Origin: an uncultured Prevotella sp.
GTDB taxonomy: Bacteria; Bacteroidota; Bacteroidia; Bacteroidales; Bacteroidaceae
Direction of reading: 5' to 3'
Assembly: GCA_900555035.1 (NCBI GenBank)
Contig: USJX01000084.1
Span: 1 to 12,080, forward strand
Length of the DNA stretch: 12,080 nucleotides
Shown one piece after another: positions 1-7,196 of this stretch; position 1 is the first letter of the stretch; each line of letters begins with the position of its first letter. A program made the translations under genes and the position numbers. Below the pieces are notes generated by a model. It did not search any database. It saw only the letters and a list, made by a program, of their open reading frames with translations, and was not told the DNA's origin.

Positions 1-14
1 CTTCTTTTATCAAG

Positions 15-49
15 AGCCTCAGATTTCGAAAGATTTCTGAGGCTTTTTT
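15..49 (+). terminator. Intrinsic terminator of an upstream plus-strand gene
   Basis: A 9-bp perfect stem (AGCCTCAGA at 15-23, TCTGAGGCT at 36-44) encloses a 12-nt loop and runs into six T residues (44-49). A-U and G-U pairs at 12-14 can extend the stem. The T run is on the plus strand, so it most likely ends a plus-strand gene outside the window that converges with rnr. Confidence 0.75.
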
Positions 50-53
50 GTTT

Positions 54-176
54 TCCCACAGATTCTTTTTCTCACGATGATTGTTTTTGGTCCCACAGAT
101 TTCACAGATTTACACAGATTTTTTCTTTGCTGCTTTTCCTTTATTCCCACAGATTTCACAGATGTGCACAGATTTT
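54..176. repeat. Cluster of short CACAGATT repeats
   Basis: The octamer CACAGATT or a near match occurs seven times. There is one copy at 57-64, a triplet at 94-101, 103-110 and 113-120, and a second triplet at 148-155, 157-163 (partial) and 167-174. Both triplets start with CCC and have the same internal spacing of 9 then 10 bases, about one helical turn. The cluster lies between two convergent transcription units. From memory, repeats of this kind (CACAGATT or CACGGATT) are common between genes in Bacteroidetes; their function is unknown to me. It does not have CRISPR structure. Confidence 0.75.
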
Positions 177-204
177 AGACCTGTTCGGTCTGGATGACGC
201 AGAT

Positions 205-246
205 ATATAAAAAAACTGGGCTGCTCTCATGGGGGCAGCCCAGTTT
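205..246 (-). terminator. Intrinsic terminator of rnr
   Basis: A perfect 12-bp stem (213-224 with 235-246, AAACTGGGCTGC and its complement) has a 10-nt loop. On the minus strand it is followed by a run of T residues (complement of the A run at 209-215). It begins four bases after the rnr stop codon. On the plus strand the hairpin lacks a T run, so it should act mainly on rnr. Confidence 0.85.
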
Positions 247-250
247 GATA

Positions 251-2548
251 TTATTTGTTTTTACGGTGATTACGTGTCTTCTGCTTCGACTTCTTCGCTT
301 TGCTGGAAGAAGTATTGGCTGCAGACTTATCCTTGCGTACAGGAGCTGAATCGCCGGCAAGGGTGAAATCAAGCTGCTTCTTTTCCAGGTTGGCTTGCGC
401 CACCTTGATGCGGATGGTATCACCCAACTGGTATTTGTTGTGATGACGACGACCAACCAGACAGAAGTTCTTCTCGTCGAAGTCGTAGTAATCGTCTGCG
501 ATGTCTCGCATCGGAATCATTCCTTCGCAATGGTTCTCATCGATGGTAGCGTAGATACCGTAAGAAGTGATACCACTGATGTGGGCATCGAATTCCTCAC
601 CGAGCTTGTCGCCCATGAATTCTACCATCTTGTATTTGATACTGTCTCGTTCTGCATTCTGTGCAATCTGCTCCATGTCGGAGCAATGCTCGCAGAGCTC
701 CTCGTAATGCTTCTCGTTGGCACTTCTGCCGCCCTGTGCATACTTGGTAAGCAGGCGATGCACCATCGTATCCGGATAACGGCGGATAGGAGAGGTGAAG
801 TGGGTGTAGTACTCGAAAGCCAGACCGAAGTGTCCGATGTTGTGAACGGAATACTTCGCCTTCATCATTGCACGGAGAGCTACCATCTGGATGAGGTTGT
901 TCTCAGGCTTGCCTTCGCAGTCTGCCATCAGCTTGTTCAGACTCTTGGCTGTGGCACCCTTGGTACCCTCGGTCTTCATCTTATAGCCAAACTTCACAAC
1001 GAACTCACGCAGGGTTTCCAGCTTCTGTGGGTCTGGATTGTCGTGAATACGATAAGGAAGGGTCTTAGGCTTCTTGCCCTTCTTTACCTTTCCTATGCTC
1101 TCTGCCACCGTACGGTTGGCGAGGAGCATGAACTCCTCTACGAGTTTGTTGGCATCCTTAGAGCGCTTGTAGTAGCAGCTGATAGGTTTACCCTTCTCGT
1201 CGATATCGAAATGCAGTTCTTCACGGTCGAACTTCACGGCACCATTCTTGAATCTGGCGGCACGAAGTTTCTTTGCCAGTCTGTCAAGTGTGATGAGCTG
1301 CAGAGCGTTCTCACCCTGATATGGATGCTCCTTGGTTTCTGTCGGAGCAGGTTCACCGGTTCCATCCACTACGCCATTGGCTTCGAGGAGTTCCTGTACC
1401 TCTTCATATTTATAGCGGCGGTCGCTCTCGATAACGGTGTGCACGATGCGGTAGTTCTTCACCTCGGCATTGTTGTCGAGTTCGAAAATAACGCTATACG
1501 CCAGTTTTTCTTCGTTAGGACGAAGTGAGCAGATGAAGTTGCAGAGACGCTCAGGAAGCATCGGGATGGTGCGATCTACGAGATATACGGATGTGGCACG
1601 CTTCACGGCCTCCTTGTCGATGATGCTGCCTTCTGTGACGTAGTGCGAAACATCGGCGATGTGAACACCCACCTGCCAGTTGCCATTCTCCAATCTCTGG
1701 ATGCTCAAGGCATCGTCAAAGTCTTTGGCATCCTTCGGGTCGATGGTGCAGGTGAATACCTTGCGGAAGTCCTCACGCTCCTTGTAATCCTGCTCTGTGA
1801 TTTCGCCCGAAATCTTGTTGGCTGCATCCTCCACATTCTTTGGATACTTATAAGGCAAGCCATACTGGGCGAGGATGGAATTCATCTCCACATCGTTGTC
1901 GCCCTTTTGACCGAGGATATCTACCACCTCGCCTATAGGACTCTTGTTTTCTCCATCCGGCCACTCTATGATGCGAACCACCGCCTTGTCGTCGGTCTTT
2001 CCGCCCTTCACCTTTCTTCTAGGAATGATGATGTTGTGGGCGAATACATCGCTTGGTGTAACGAGATAAGCCAAGTCCTTATCCACCTTCAGTCGTCCCA
2101 CGAAGGTATCCTTGGCACGTTCCAGAATCTTGTTGACCTGCGCCTCCTTGATGTGGTTCTTGCGGCGTGCGAGGAAGGTGAATTCCACGCGGTCGCCGTT
2201 GAGAGCACCCATGGAGTTTCGCTCGGAAACGAAGATAGGATTCTCCTCTCCATCCGGAATGACGGAGTTCTTGCCGTTAGCCTTTCTTACAAATTTACCC
2301 TCCATTACCTGGATGCTTTGGTTAAGGCGATACGAATTGTCGCTAACCTTAGCCAGATAGTCATCCCATGCCATTTCCTCCATGATGTCGATGGCCAGCA
2401 TCTTGAGCGGATGCGTGGTGAGATGGAGGGAACGGAATATTTCTTTAAAGCTGAGCGTTTCGCCCGGCCTTTGGGCAAAGAATTCCTGCAGAATCTCGGT
2501 GAGCTGCGCCTTGTTCATTCTCTTGCCGCCTTTTTTACCTTTTCCCAT
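251..2548 (-). CDS. rnr: Ribonuclease R (3'-5' exoribonuclease, RNB family)
   Basis: A processive 3'-5' hydrolytic exoribonuclease that degrades structured RNA in mRNA decay and RNA quality control in the cytoplasm. In the 765-residue protein an N-terminal winged-helix-like region (about 10-75) precedes cold-shock-type RNA-binding domains. The RNB catalytic domain follows, with the motif TIDPKDAKDFDDA carrying the metal-binding aspartates D270, D276, D278 and D279, HY at 302-303, and HFTSPIRRYPD near 583-593 with the catalytic arginines. An S1 domain spans roughly 649-735, then a Lys/Ser-rich basic tail as usual in RNase R. I chose the ATG at 2548 (MGKGKKGGKRMNK) because related Bacteroidales proteins start with a similar basic stretch. 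A TTG 14 codons upstream is open but unlikely, and an internal ATG at 2518 is possible. The gene appears monocistronic with its own terminator. Domain order and catalytic residues are intact, so identification is firm; the exact start is less so. Confidence 0.95.
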   Translation of the reverse strand: MGKGKKGGKRMNKAQLTEILQEFFAQRPGETLSFKEIFRSLHLTTHPLKMLAIDIMEEMAWDDYLAKVSDNSYRLNQSIQVMEGKFVRKANGKNSVIPDGEENPIFVSERNSMGALNGDRVEFTFLARRKNHIKEAQVNKILERAKDTFVGRLKVDKDLAYLVTPSDVFAHNIIIPRRKVKGGKTDDKAVVRIIEWPDGENKSPIGEVVDILGQKGDNDVEMNSILAQYGLPYKYPKNVEDAANKISGEITEQDYKEREDFRKVFTCTIDPKDAKDFDDALSIQRLENGNWQVGVHIADVSHYVTEGSIIDKEAVKRATSVYLVDRTIPMLPERLCNFICSLRPNEEKLAYSVIFELDNNAEVKNYRIVHTVIESDRRYKYEEVQELLEANGVVDGTGEPAPTETKEHPYQGENALQLITLDRLAKKLRAARFKNGAVKFDREELHFDIDEKGKPISCYYKRSKDANKLVEEFMLLANRTVAESIGKVKKGKKPKTLPYRIHDNPDPQKLETLREFVVKFGYKMKTEGTKGATAKSLNKLMADCEGKPENNLIQMVALRAMMKAKYSVHNIGHFGLAFEYYTHFTSPIRRYPDTMVHRLLTKYAQGGRSANEKHYEELCEHCSDMEQIAQNAERDSIKYKMVEFMGDKLGEEFDAHISGITSYGIYATIDENHCEGMIPMRDIADDYYDFDEKNFCLVGRRHHNKYQLGDTIRIKVAQANLEKKQLDFTLAGDSAPVRKDKSAANTSSSKAKKSKQKTRNHRKNK

Positions 2549-2787
2549 AATGATGTCTGTTATATGACTGTTAATAGTTTTATAAGGCAAAGAAACAAAA
2601 AAAAATGGAGACTACAAAGTTTATTGGCAACTTTTTTTATTTTTTATTATATATGTAACATTATCGGCTACAAAACTGGCCTTTTTCTCTTTTTTTTAGC
2701 GTAGAAGAAAGGTATATGCTTCTTCTTCTTCATTGCGATTTAATAATGGTGTTTTCTGCTCTTTTGGTGGCTTGGACAAGCCTCAGA

Positions 2788-2809
2788 TGTTACAATGCTG
2801 TTACAATTT
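2788..2809 (+). promoter_or_regulatory. Candidate Pho box (11-bp direct repeat)
   Basis: TGTTACAAT occurs at 2788-2796 and again at 2799-2807, an exact 11-bp period that puts both on one face of the helix. PhoB-type regulators bind paired 11-bp units made of a 7-bp TGTCATA-like element and a 4-bp AT-rich spacer. TGTTACA-N4-TGTTACA fits that layout and lies ahead of a phosphate transporter gene. It sits about 20 bases upstream of the proposed -33 element. Binding by PhoB is inferred from architecture and context only. Confidence 0.5.
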
Positions 2810-2829
2810 GAATTATCCGTCACAGATAT

Positions 2830-2860
2830 TTCGTAATCAGCGAATTTCTTATTATATTTG
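2830..2860 (+). promoter_or_regulatory. Bacteroidetes-type promoter of the Na/Pi cotransporter gene
   Basis: TATATTTG at 2853-2860 matches the -7 consensus TAnnTTTG. Exactly 19 bases upstream, TTCG at 2830-2833 matches three of four bases of the -33 element TTTG. Transcription would start near 2867, giving a leader of about 35 bases. Confidence 0.65.
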
Positions 2861-2901
2861 CAATCGAAACGTAACAAACATTTCCACAAATACAAATAAT
2901 T

Positions 2902-4611
2902 ATGGATACAAGTCAATATCTTGTGATATTTTTTCAGATTCTCGGTTCTCTGGCGTTGCTCATTTATGGTATGAAGGTGATGAGCGAGGCCTTGCAGAAG
3001 ATGGCAGGATCTCAGTTGCGCCATATTCTGGGTGCTATGACTACCAACCGATTTACCGGAATGCTTACAGGTACCTTTATTACCTGTGCCGTTCAGAGTT
3101 CCTCTGCAACCACCGTCATGACGGTGTCCTTTGTGAATGCGGGTTTGCTTACCTTGGCGCAGGCTATCTCCGTGATAATGGGTGCCAACATCGGTACCAC
3201 GTTTACGGCATGGATCATGTCGCTGGGTTATAATGTAGATTTAACCATCGTCGTGTTCCCGGCATTCTTCCTCGGCATCATGCTGATATATAGCAAGAAG
3301 CGCCGTTATTTCGGAGATTTCCTCTTTGGTATCGCCTTCCTCTTCTTCTCGCTCGTATTGTTGAGCAGTGCGGGTAAGGCACTCGACCTGGAGCATAATC
3401 CGGCGGTTATCGACTTCTTCGGTTCCTTCGATACGAAGAGCCATTTCACCATCGTCGTCTTCCTGCTGATAGGTACGCTTATCACCTGCATTGTGCAGAG
3501 TTCGGCAGCGGTGATGGCCATCACCATCCTGCTCTGTTCTACGGGCGTACTCCCTATCTATCTGGGCATTGCCCTGGTGATGGGTGAGAACATCGGAACC
3601 ACCGCCACAGCCAATCTTGCAGCCTTGGGTGCCAATGCACAGGCGCGCCGTGCCGCCCTGGCGCATCTGGTGTTCAATGTGTTTGGTGTAATCTGGGTTC
3701 TCTGCCTGTTCTATCCTTTCGTAGATTTCGTTTGCTCTATTGTGGGTTATGATCCTAATGGCAGCATGTCGGCAGCGCAGAAAGCGAAGTTGCTGCCTAT
3801 CGTACTGGCGATGTTCCACACCTGCTTCAATGTCTGCAACACGGGCGTACTCATCTGGTTTATCCCGCAGTTGGAAAAGGTGGTTTGCCAGCTTATCAAG
3901 CCTAAGGCAGATAAGGAGGATGAGGATTTCCGTCTGCGCTTCATCCAGTCGGGTATCATGAAGACACCGGAGCTTTCGGTCTTCGAGGCACAGAAGGAAA
4001 TCGGCAGTTTTGGCGAGCGCATCCACCGTATGTTCAGTATGGTGAGCGAGTTGCTGGATACCCAGGATGCCAAGACTTTCGATAAGCTCTATGAGCGCAT
4101 AGAGAAGTACGAGGGTATTTCTGATAACATGGAGATAGAGATAGCCAAGTATCTCGACCAGGTGAGCGATGCTCATCTCAGCGATGATACCAAGGCGAAG
4201 ATTCGTTCTATGTTGCGTGCTATTTCCGAAATAGAAAGTATTGGCGACAGTTGCTATAACCTGGCCCGCACCATCAAGCGCAAGGGCGAGAACAAGGAAG
4301 AGTTCACTGTCAAGCAGAATGAGAACATCCATCAGATGTTCAAGCTGGTAGATGAATCGCTTACCCAGATGAACTATATGTTTGCCCACGATCGCCAGAG
4401 CATCAACATGAACCAGACCTATAATATTGAGACGGAAATCAACAACTTCCGTACGCAGTTGAGAAACCAGAACCTGGACGATGTGGATAACCATCTCTAC
4501 ACCTACGGCGTAGGAACCCTGTATATGGATATCATCCAGGAGTGCGAGAAGCTCGGCGACTACGTGGTAAACGTAGCAGAGGCCCGTATGGGAACGAGAG
4601 CATCAGCATAA
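2902..4611 (+). CDS. Na+/phosphate cotransporter (PNaS family) with PhoU-like C-terminal domain
   Basis: Predicted inner-membrane sodium-coupled phosphate importer of 569 residues. The membrane half (about 1-330) has two Na/Pi cotransporter repeats, each with the family's QSS signature and a following G(A/E)NIGTT motif: QSSSATT at 65-71 with GANIGTT at 94-100, and QSSAAV at 199-204 with GENIGTT at 228-234. The cytoplasmic half (about 345-569) is helical and PhoU-like. It shows two copies of the PhoU metal-binding pattern E-x3-D-x3-N, at E445/D449/N453 and E549/D553/N557. NptA-type proteins with a fused PhoU region are known in bacteria, where the tail is thought to sense or gate phosphate flux. 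It is transcribed alone from its own promoter and converges with the sirtuin gene. The ATG at 2902 gives a start directly before the first membrane helix. The substrate is assigned from the family, and other anions are not excluded. Confidence 0.9.
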   Translation: MDTSQYLVIFFQILGSLALLIYGMKVMSEALQKMAGSQLRHILGAMTTNRFTGMLTGTFITCAVQSSSATTVMTVSFVNAGLLTLAQAISVIMGANIGTTFTAWIMSLGYNVDLTIVVFPAFFLGIMLIYSKKRRYFGDFLFGIAFLFFSLVLLSSAGKALDLEHNPAVIDFFGSFDTKSHFTIVVFLLIGTLITCIVQSSAAVMAITILLCSTGVLPIYLGIALVMGENIGTTATANLAALGANAQARRAALAHLVFNVFGVIWVLCLFYPFVDFVCSIVGYDPNGSMSAAQKAKLLPIVLAMFHTCFNVCNTGVLIWFIPQLEKVVCQLIKPKADKEDEDFRLRFIQSGIMKTPELSVFEAQKEIGSFGERIHRMFSMVSELLDTQDAKTFDKLYERIEKYEGISDNMEIEIAKYLDQVSDAHLSDDTKAKIRSMLRAISEIESIGDSCYNLARTIKRKGENKEEFTVKQNENIHQMFKLVDESLTQMNYMFAHDRQSINMNQTYNIETEINNFRTQLRNQNLDDVDNHLYTYGVGTLYMDIIQECEKLGDYVVNVAEARMGTRASA

Positions 4612-4668
4612 TCGGCATTTCGATATAATACAAAATAATACAAAGAAGCCAAAAGGCGATAAAAGCAG

Positions 4669-4705
4669 AAGAGGGTGTGTCAAAAGTCCAAGACACACCC
4701 TCTTT
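4669..4705. terminator. Shared hairpin between convergent genes
   Basis: A perfect 13-bp stem (4669-4681 with 4692-4704, AAGAGGGTGTGTC and its complement) has a 10-nt loop and lies midway between the convergent transporter and sirtuin stops. T runs are short on both strands. A second, outer pairing is possible between 4642-4651 (AAAGAAGCCA) and 4730-4739 (TGGCTTTTTT), with one G-U, which ends in six T residues on the plus strand. Together they probably end both transcripts. Confidence 0.7.
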
Positions 4706-4749
4706 CAGTTCTTATGCTTTGATAATCTCTGGCTTTTTTCCAATTCTTT

Positions 4750-5448
4750 TTATTTCTCCAGTATTTCAGTCAGTTCCTTCATGCCGGCAGAAGCCCCCTT
4801 CATGATGTGCTCAATCTTGTAGTATCCATTGGTGTTCACGGCACCTGGGTCTATCAGATAGATAGGGATATGAGGCTTGGTATATGAAATCAGGCCTGCG
4901 GCAGGATACACATTGAGCGAAGTGCCGATGATGACGAAGATGTCGGCTTGCTGCACCGCTTCGGCAGCAGGTTCTATCATCGGAACGCTCTCGCCGAAGA
5001 AGACGATGAACGGGCGCAGCAAACTGCCATCGCCAGCCTTGGTTCCAGGCTCCACCTCGCAGTCATCCTCTGGCAATTCCTTCACGTAGCGATAGTCGTA
5101 AGGGTCGCGCGAAGAGCATACCTTAGAGAGTTCTCCATGCAGATGGATCACGTTCTTGGAGCCCGCCTTCTCGTGCAGGTTATCCACGTTCTGCGTAATC
5201 ACCGTCACGTCGAAATCCTTCTCCAGCTCCTTGATAAGCAGATGTCCCTCGTTAGGTTGAGCGGCATAGAGCTTATGGCGCAACATATTATAGAAGTTAG
5301 TCACTAGGGTAGGGTCAGCCTCCCATCCCTCATGGGTTGCTATCTGTTCCACAGGATAGTTTTCCCACAAGCCATCGTTGCCACGGAAAGTTTTGAAACC
5401 ACTCTCCACAGACATACCAGCGCCGGTTAAAAATACGAGTTTCTTCAT
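4750..5448 (-). CDS. Sir2-family NAD-dependent deacylase (sirtuin, class III-like)
   Basis: Predicted to remove acyl groups from protein lysines using NAD+, giving nicotinamide and O-acyl-ADP-ribose, in the cytoplasm. All core motifs are present in 232 residues: GAGMS at 9-13, TFR at 20-22, TQNVDN at 85-90, the catalytic histidine H104 in HLHGE, FFGE at 150-153, and GTSLNVYPAAGL at 175-186. The overall pattern is CobB/SIRT5-like. Two departures stand out. The Y-x-x-R acyl-pocket motif of class III enzymes reads Y53-N-M-L56, with the arginine one position later at R57. Only two cysteines (C111, C130) lie where the four zinc ligands usually are, so the structural zinc site seems absent. From memory, other Bacteroidales homologues also lack the full cysteine set. 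The gene is monocistronic and divergent from the FKBP operon. NAD-dependent activity is likely; acyl preference cannot be predicted. Confidence 0.92.
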   Translation of the reverse strand: MKKLVFLTGAGMSVESGFKTFRGNDGLWENYPVEQIATHEGWEADPTLVTNFYNMLRHKLYAAQPNEGHLLIKELEKDFDVTVITQNVDNLHEKAGSKNVIHLHGELSKVCSSRDPYDYRYVKELPEDDCEVEPGTKAGDGSLLRPFIVFFGESVPMIEPAAEAVQQADIFVIIGTSLNVYPAAGLISYTKPHIPIYLIDPGAVNTNGYYKIEHIMKGASAGMKELTEILEK

Positions 5449-5500
5449 CTTATCACGTTTTATTTATTCATATTTTCTTAATCTTTCTATTAAGAATGCA

Positions 5501-5508
5501 CAAATTTA
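5501..5508 (-). promoter_or_regulatory. -7 element of the sirtuin gene
   Basis: On the minus strand this reads TAAATTTG, a full match to TAnnTTTG. It lies 53 bases before the sirtuin ATG, implying a leader of about 45 bases. No good TTTG lies 19 bases upstream (GATG there), so only the -7 part is supported. Confidence 0.5.
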
Positions 5509-5551
5509 GTAATTTTTCTCCAAATAACATCGTTTTCAGCAAGAAAAATGT

Positions 5552-5559
5552 TATCTTTG
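5552..5559 (+). promoter_or_regulatory. -7 element of the FKBP operon
   Basis: TATCTTTG matches the Bacteroidetes -7 consensus and lies 63 bases before the first FKBP ATG. The -33 position has no clear TTTG at the canonical spacing; a TTTT at 5533-5536 is closer than usual. The next two genes lack such an element in their short gaps, so this is the probable promoter of all three. Confidence 0.55.
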
Positions 5560-5622
5560 CACTCGTTTTAAGGACAATAAGTACAAAATATAGAATATTA
5601 AACAAAGTTATAAGATAAATTT

Positions 5623-6225
5623 ATGGATAAAGTAAGTTATGCTTTAGGCATTGGCATCGGTCGCCAGTTGGCTTCTATGGGTGCAGAGAGTTTGAACATT
5701 GATGATTTTGCACAGGCTGTAAAGGATGCGATTGCCGGTAAGCTCCAGCTTGACGAGCAGGAGGCTCAGGAGTTGGTACAGAACTTCTTCGCAGAGCAGG
5801 AGGCTAAGGCTCAGGCTGCCGCTGCCGAGAAGGGTAAGGTTGCCAAGGAGGCTGGTGAGAAGTTCCTCGCTGAGAACGGCAAGAAGGATGGTATCATCAC
5901 TACTAAGAGCGGTTTGCAGTATCAGGTTTTGCGCGAGGGTAACGGTAAGGCTCCTAAGGCTACCGACCAGGTGGAGTGCCACTACGAGGGTACACTCATC
6001 GACGGTACTAAGTTTGATAGCTCATACGACCGTGGTCAGACAGCTACCTTCCCATTGAATCAGGTAATCGCTGGTTGGACCGAGGGTCTTCAGTTGATGA
6101 CCGAGGGTGCTAAGTATCGTTTCTTCATCCCTTATCAGTTGGGTTATGGCGAGCGTGGCGCAGGTGCATCAATCCCTCCATTCTCAGCATTGATTTTCGA
6201 TGTAGAACTCGTTGCCGTGAAGTAA
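5623..6225 (+). CDS. FKBP-type peptidyl-prolyl cis-trans isomerase, predicted cytoplasmic
   Basis: Catalyses cis-trans isomerisation of X-Pro bonds during folding. The 200 residues comprise an N-terminal helical FKBP_N-like dimerisation region (about 1-80, starting VSYALGIGIG), a linker containing AGEKFLAEN, and a C-terminal FKBP domain (about 97-200). Residues matching the FKBP12 active site are present: Y121, F131 and D132, R137, F143, V148-I149, W152, Y175 and F192. There is no signal peptide or lipobox, so it should stay in the cytoplasm, unlike its two downstream paralogues. It is the first gene of a three-gene operon, 55 bases from the next. Strong use of GGT, AAG and CGT codons suggests high expression; this is an impression, not a calculation. 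The architecture is that of FklB/Mip-like proteins. Confidence 0.93.
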   Translation: MDKVSYALGIGIGRQLASMGAESLNIDDFAQAVKDAIAGKLQLDEQEAQELVQNFFAEQEAKAQAAAAEKGKVAKEAGEKFLAENGKKDGIITTKSGLQYQVLREGNGKAPKATDQVECHYEGTLIDGTKFDSSYDRGQTATFPLNQVIAGWTEGLQLMTEGAKYRFFIPYQLGYGERGAGASIPPFSALIFDVELVAVK

Positions 6226-6280
6226 TCTCGCATAGGGAGATGTATATAAGAGAAAAAAGATAATAAACATAACAGAAAAG

Positions 6281-7156
6281 ATGAAAAAGTTATTTTTCGG
6301 AGCCCTCGTGGCTTGTGTTGCCGCTACTTTCGTAGCATGTGGCAATTCTACTCCAAAGGCAGACCTCAAGAACGATGTTGATACAATGAGCTATGCTATG
6401 GGTATGTCTCAGACTCAGGGTCTGAAGGAGTTTATGGTAGAGCGCATGGGCGTGGATACCGCTTACATGGATGATTTTATCAAGGGTCTTAACGACGGTG
6501 CCAACGCTGGTGACGACAAGAAGAAGGCTGCTTACTATGCTGGTATCCAGATTGGTCAGCAGATTTCTAACCAGATGGTAAAGGGTATCAACCACGAGGT
6601 ATTCGGCGACGACTCAACCAAGACTATCTCTTTGAAGAACTTCATGGCTGGTTTCATCACCGGTACTACTGGCAAGAAGGGCTTGATGACCGTAGAGCAG
6701 GCTGCTCAGGTGGCACAGGCTAAGATGATGGCTATCAAGGCTAAGAACATGGAGAAGGAATATGGTCCTAACAAGGTGGCTGGTGAGAAGTTCCTCGCTG
6801 CCAACAAAAAGAAGCCAGGAGTGGTAACTCTTCCTTCAGGTGTTCAGTACAAGGTAATCAAGGAGGGTAACGGCCCTATGCCAAAGGATACATCTATGGT
6901 AAAGGTTAACTACGAGGGTAAGACTATCGACGGTAAGGTATTCGATTCTTCTTTCAAGCGTGGTCAGGCTGTAGATCTCCGTGCTAACCAGGTTATCAAG
7001 GGTTGGACTGAGGCTTTGGTTCACATGCCAGCAGGTTCTGTTTGGGAGGTTTACATCCCTCAGCAGTTGGCTTACGGTGAGCGCGAGCAGGGTCAGATCA
7101 AGCCATTCTCTGTATTGATCTTCAAGATTGAGTTGATTTCTGTAGGTGGCAAGTAA
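6281..7156 (+). CDS. FKBP-type peptidyl-prolyl cis-trans isomerase, predicted lipoprotein
   Basis: A 291-residue paralogue of the preceding gene. It begins with a signal peptide ending in FVAC, with C20 as probable lipidated cysteine; LVAC at 9-12 also fits a lipobox but is too close to the N terminus. The residues after C20 (GNSTPK) lack the acidic stretch of Bacteroidetes surface-export signals, so the protein should face the periplasm. An FKBP_N region (about 35-165) leads through AGEKFLAAN to the FKBP domain (about 187-289), with Y211, F221 and D222, R227, V238-I239, W242, Y265 and F281 as active-site equivalents. The phenylalanine seen at 143 in the first paralogue is L233 here. It probably assists folding of envelope proteins. 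The gap to the next gene is 40 bases, with only a small ACTCA/TGAGT dyad (7168-7180), so the genes are likely co-transcribed. Confidence 0.92.
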   Translation: MKKLFFGALVACVAATFVACGNSTPKADLKNDVDTMSYAMGMSQTQGLKEFMVERMGVDTAYMDDFIKGLNDGANAGDDKKKAAYYAGIQIGQQISNQMVKGINHEVFGDDSTKTISLKNFMAGFITGTTGKKGLMTVEQAAQVAQAKMMAIKAKNMEKEYGPNKVAGEKFLAANKKKPGVVTLPSGVQYKVIKEGNGPMPKDTSMVKVNYEGKTIDGKVFDSSFKRGQAVDLRANQVIKGWTEALVHMPAGSVWEVYIPQQLAYGEREQGQIKPFSVLIFKIELISVGGK

Positions 7157-7196
7157 TTTTTGTGGGAACTCATTTTGAGTAGAGGACTTATAAGAA

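Larger units (their letters stand above)
2549..2901. other. Divergent spacer between rnr and the phosphate transporter gene
   Basis: This 353-base AT-rich stretch contains no convincing gene. The half next to rnr (2595-2700) has long T runs and no clear -7 element for rnr; the nearest match, CAAAGTTTA at 2615-2623 (minus-strand TAAACTTTG), has one extra base between the TA and TTTG parts. The half next to the transporter holds the 14-base palindrome GGCTTGGACAAGCC (2769-2782), two direct repeats of TGTTACAAT (2788-2807) and a promoter (2830-2860). The palindrome centre is too tight for an RNA hairpin, so if functional it would be a DNA site. Confidence 0.6.

Noticed and set aside
54..176. A CRISPR array
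   Set aside because: Repeats are only eight bases, spacing is 1-2 bases inside triplets, and there are no unique spacers of CRISPR length or cas genes.
2549..2590. TTG start extending RNase R by 14 residues
   Set aside because: The extra residues look like translated leader, while the ATG at 2548 opens the basic segment expected for this family.
395..2704. Two long plus-strand open frames (377 and 353 codons) opposite rnr
   Set aside because: They are antisense to intact RNase R motifs, their translations resemble no family I know and have skewed Leu/Val/His composition; they follow from codon bias on the real strand.
3241..4494. A 417-codon minus-strand frame opposite the phosphate transporter
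   Set aside because: The plus strand carries clear Na/Pi and PhoU motifs; the antisense product has no recognisable domain and no promoter.
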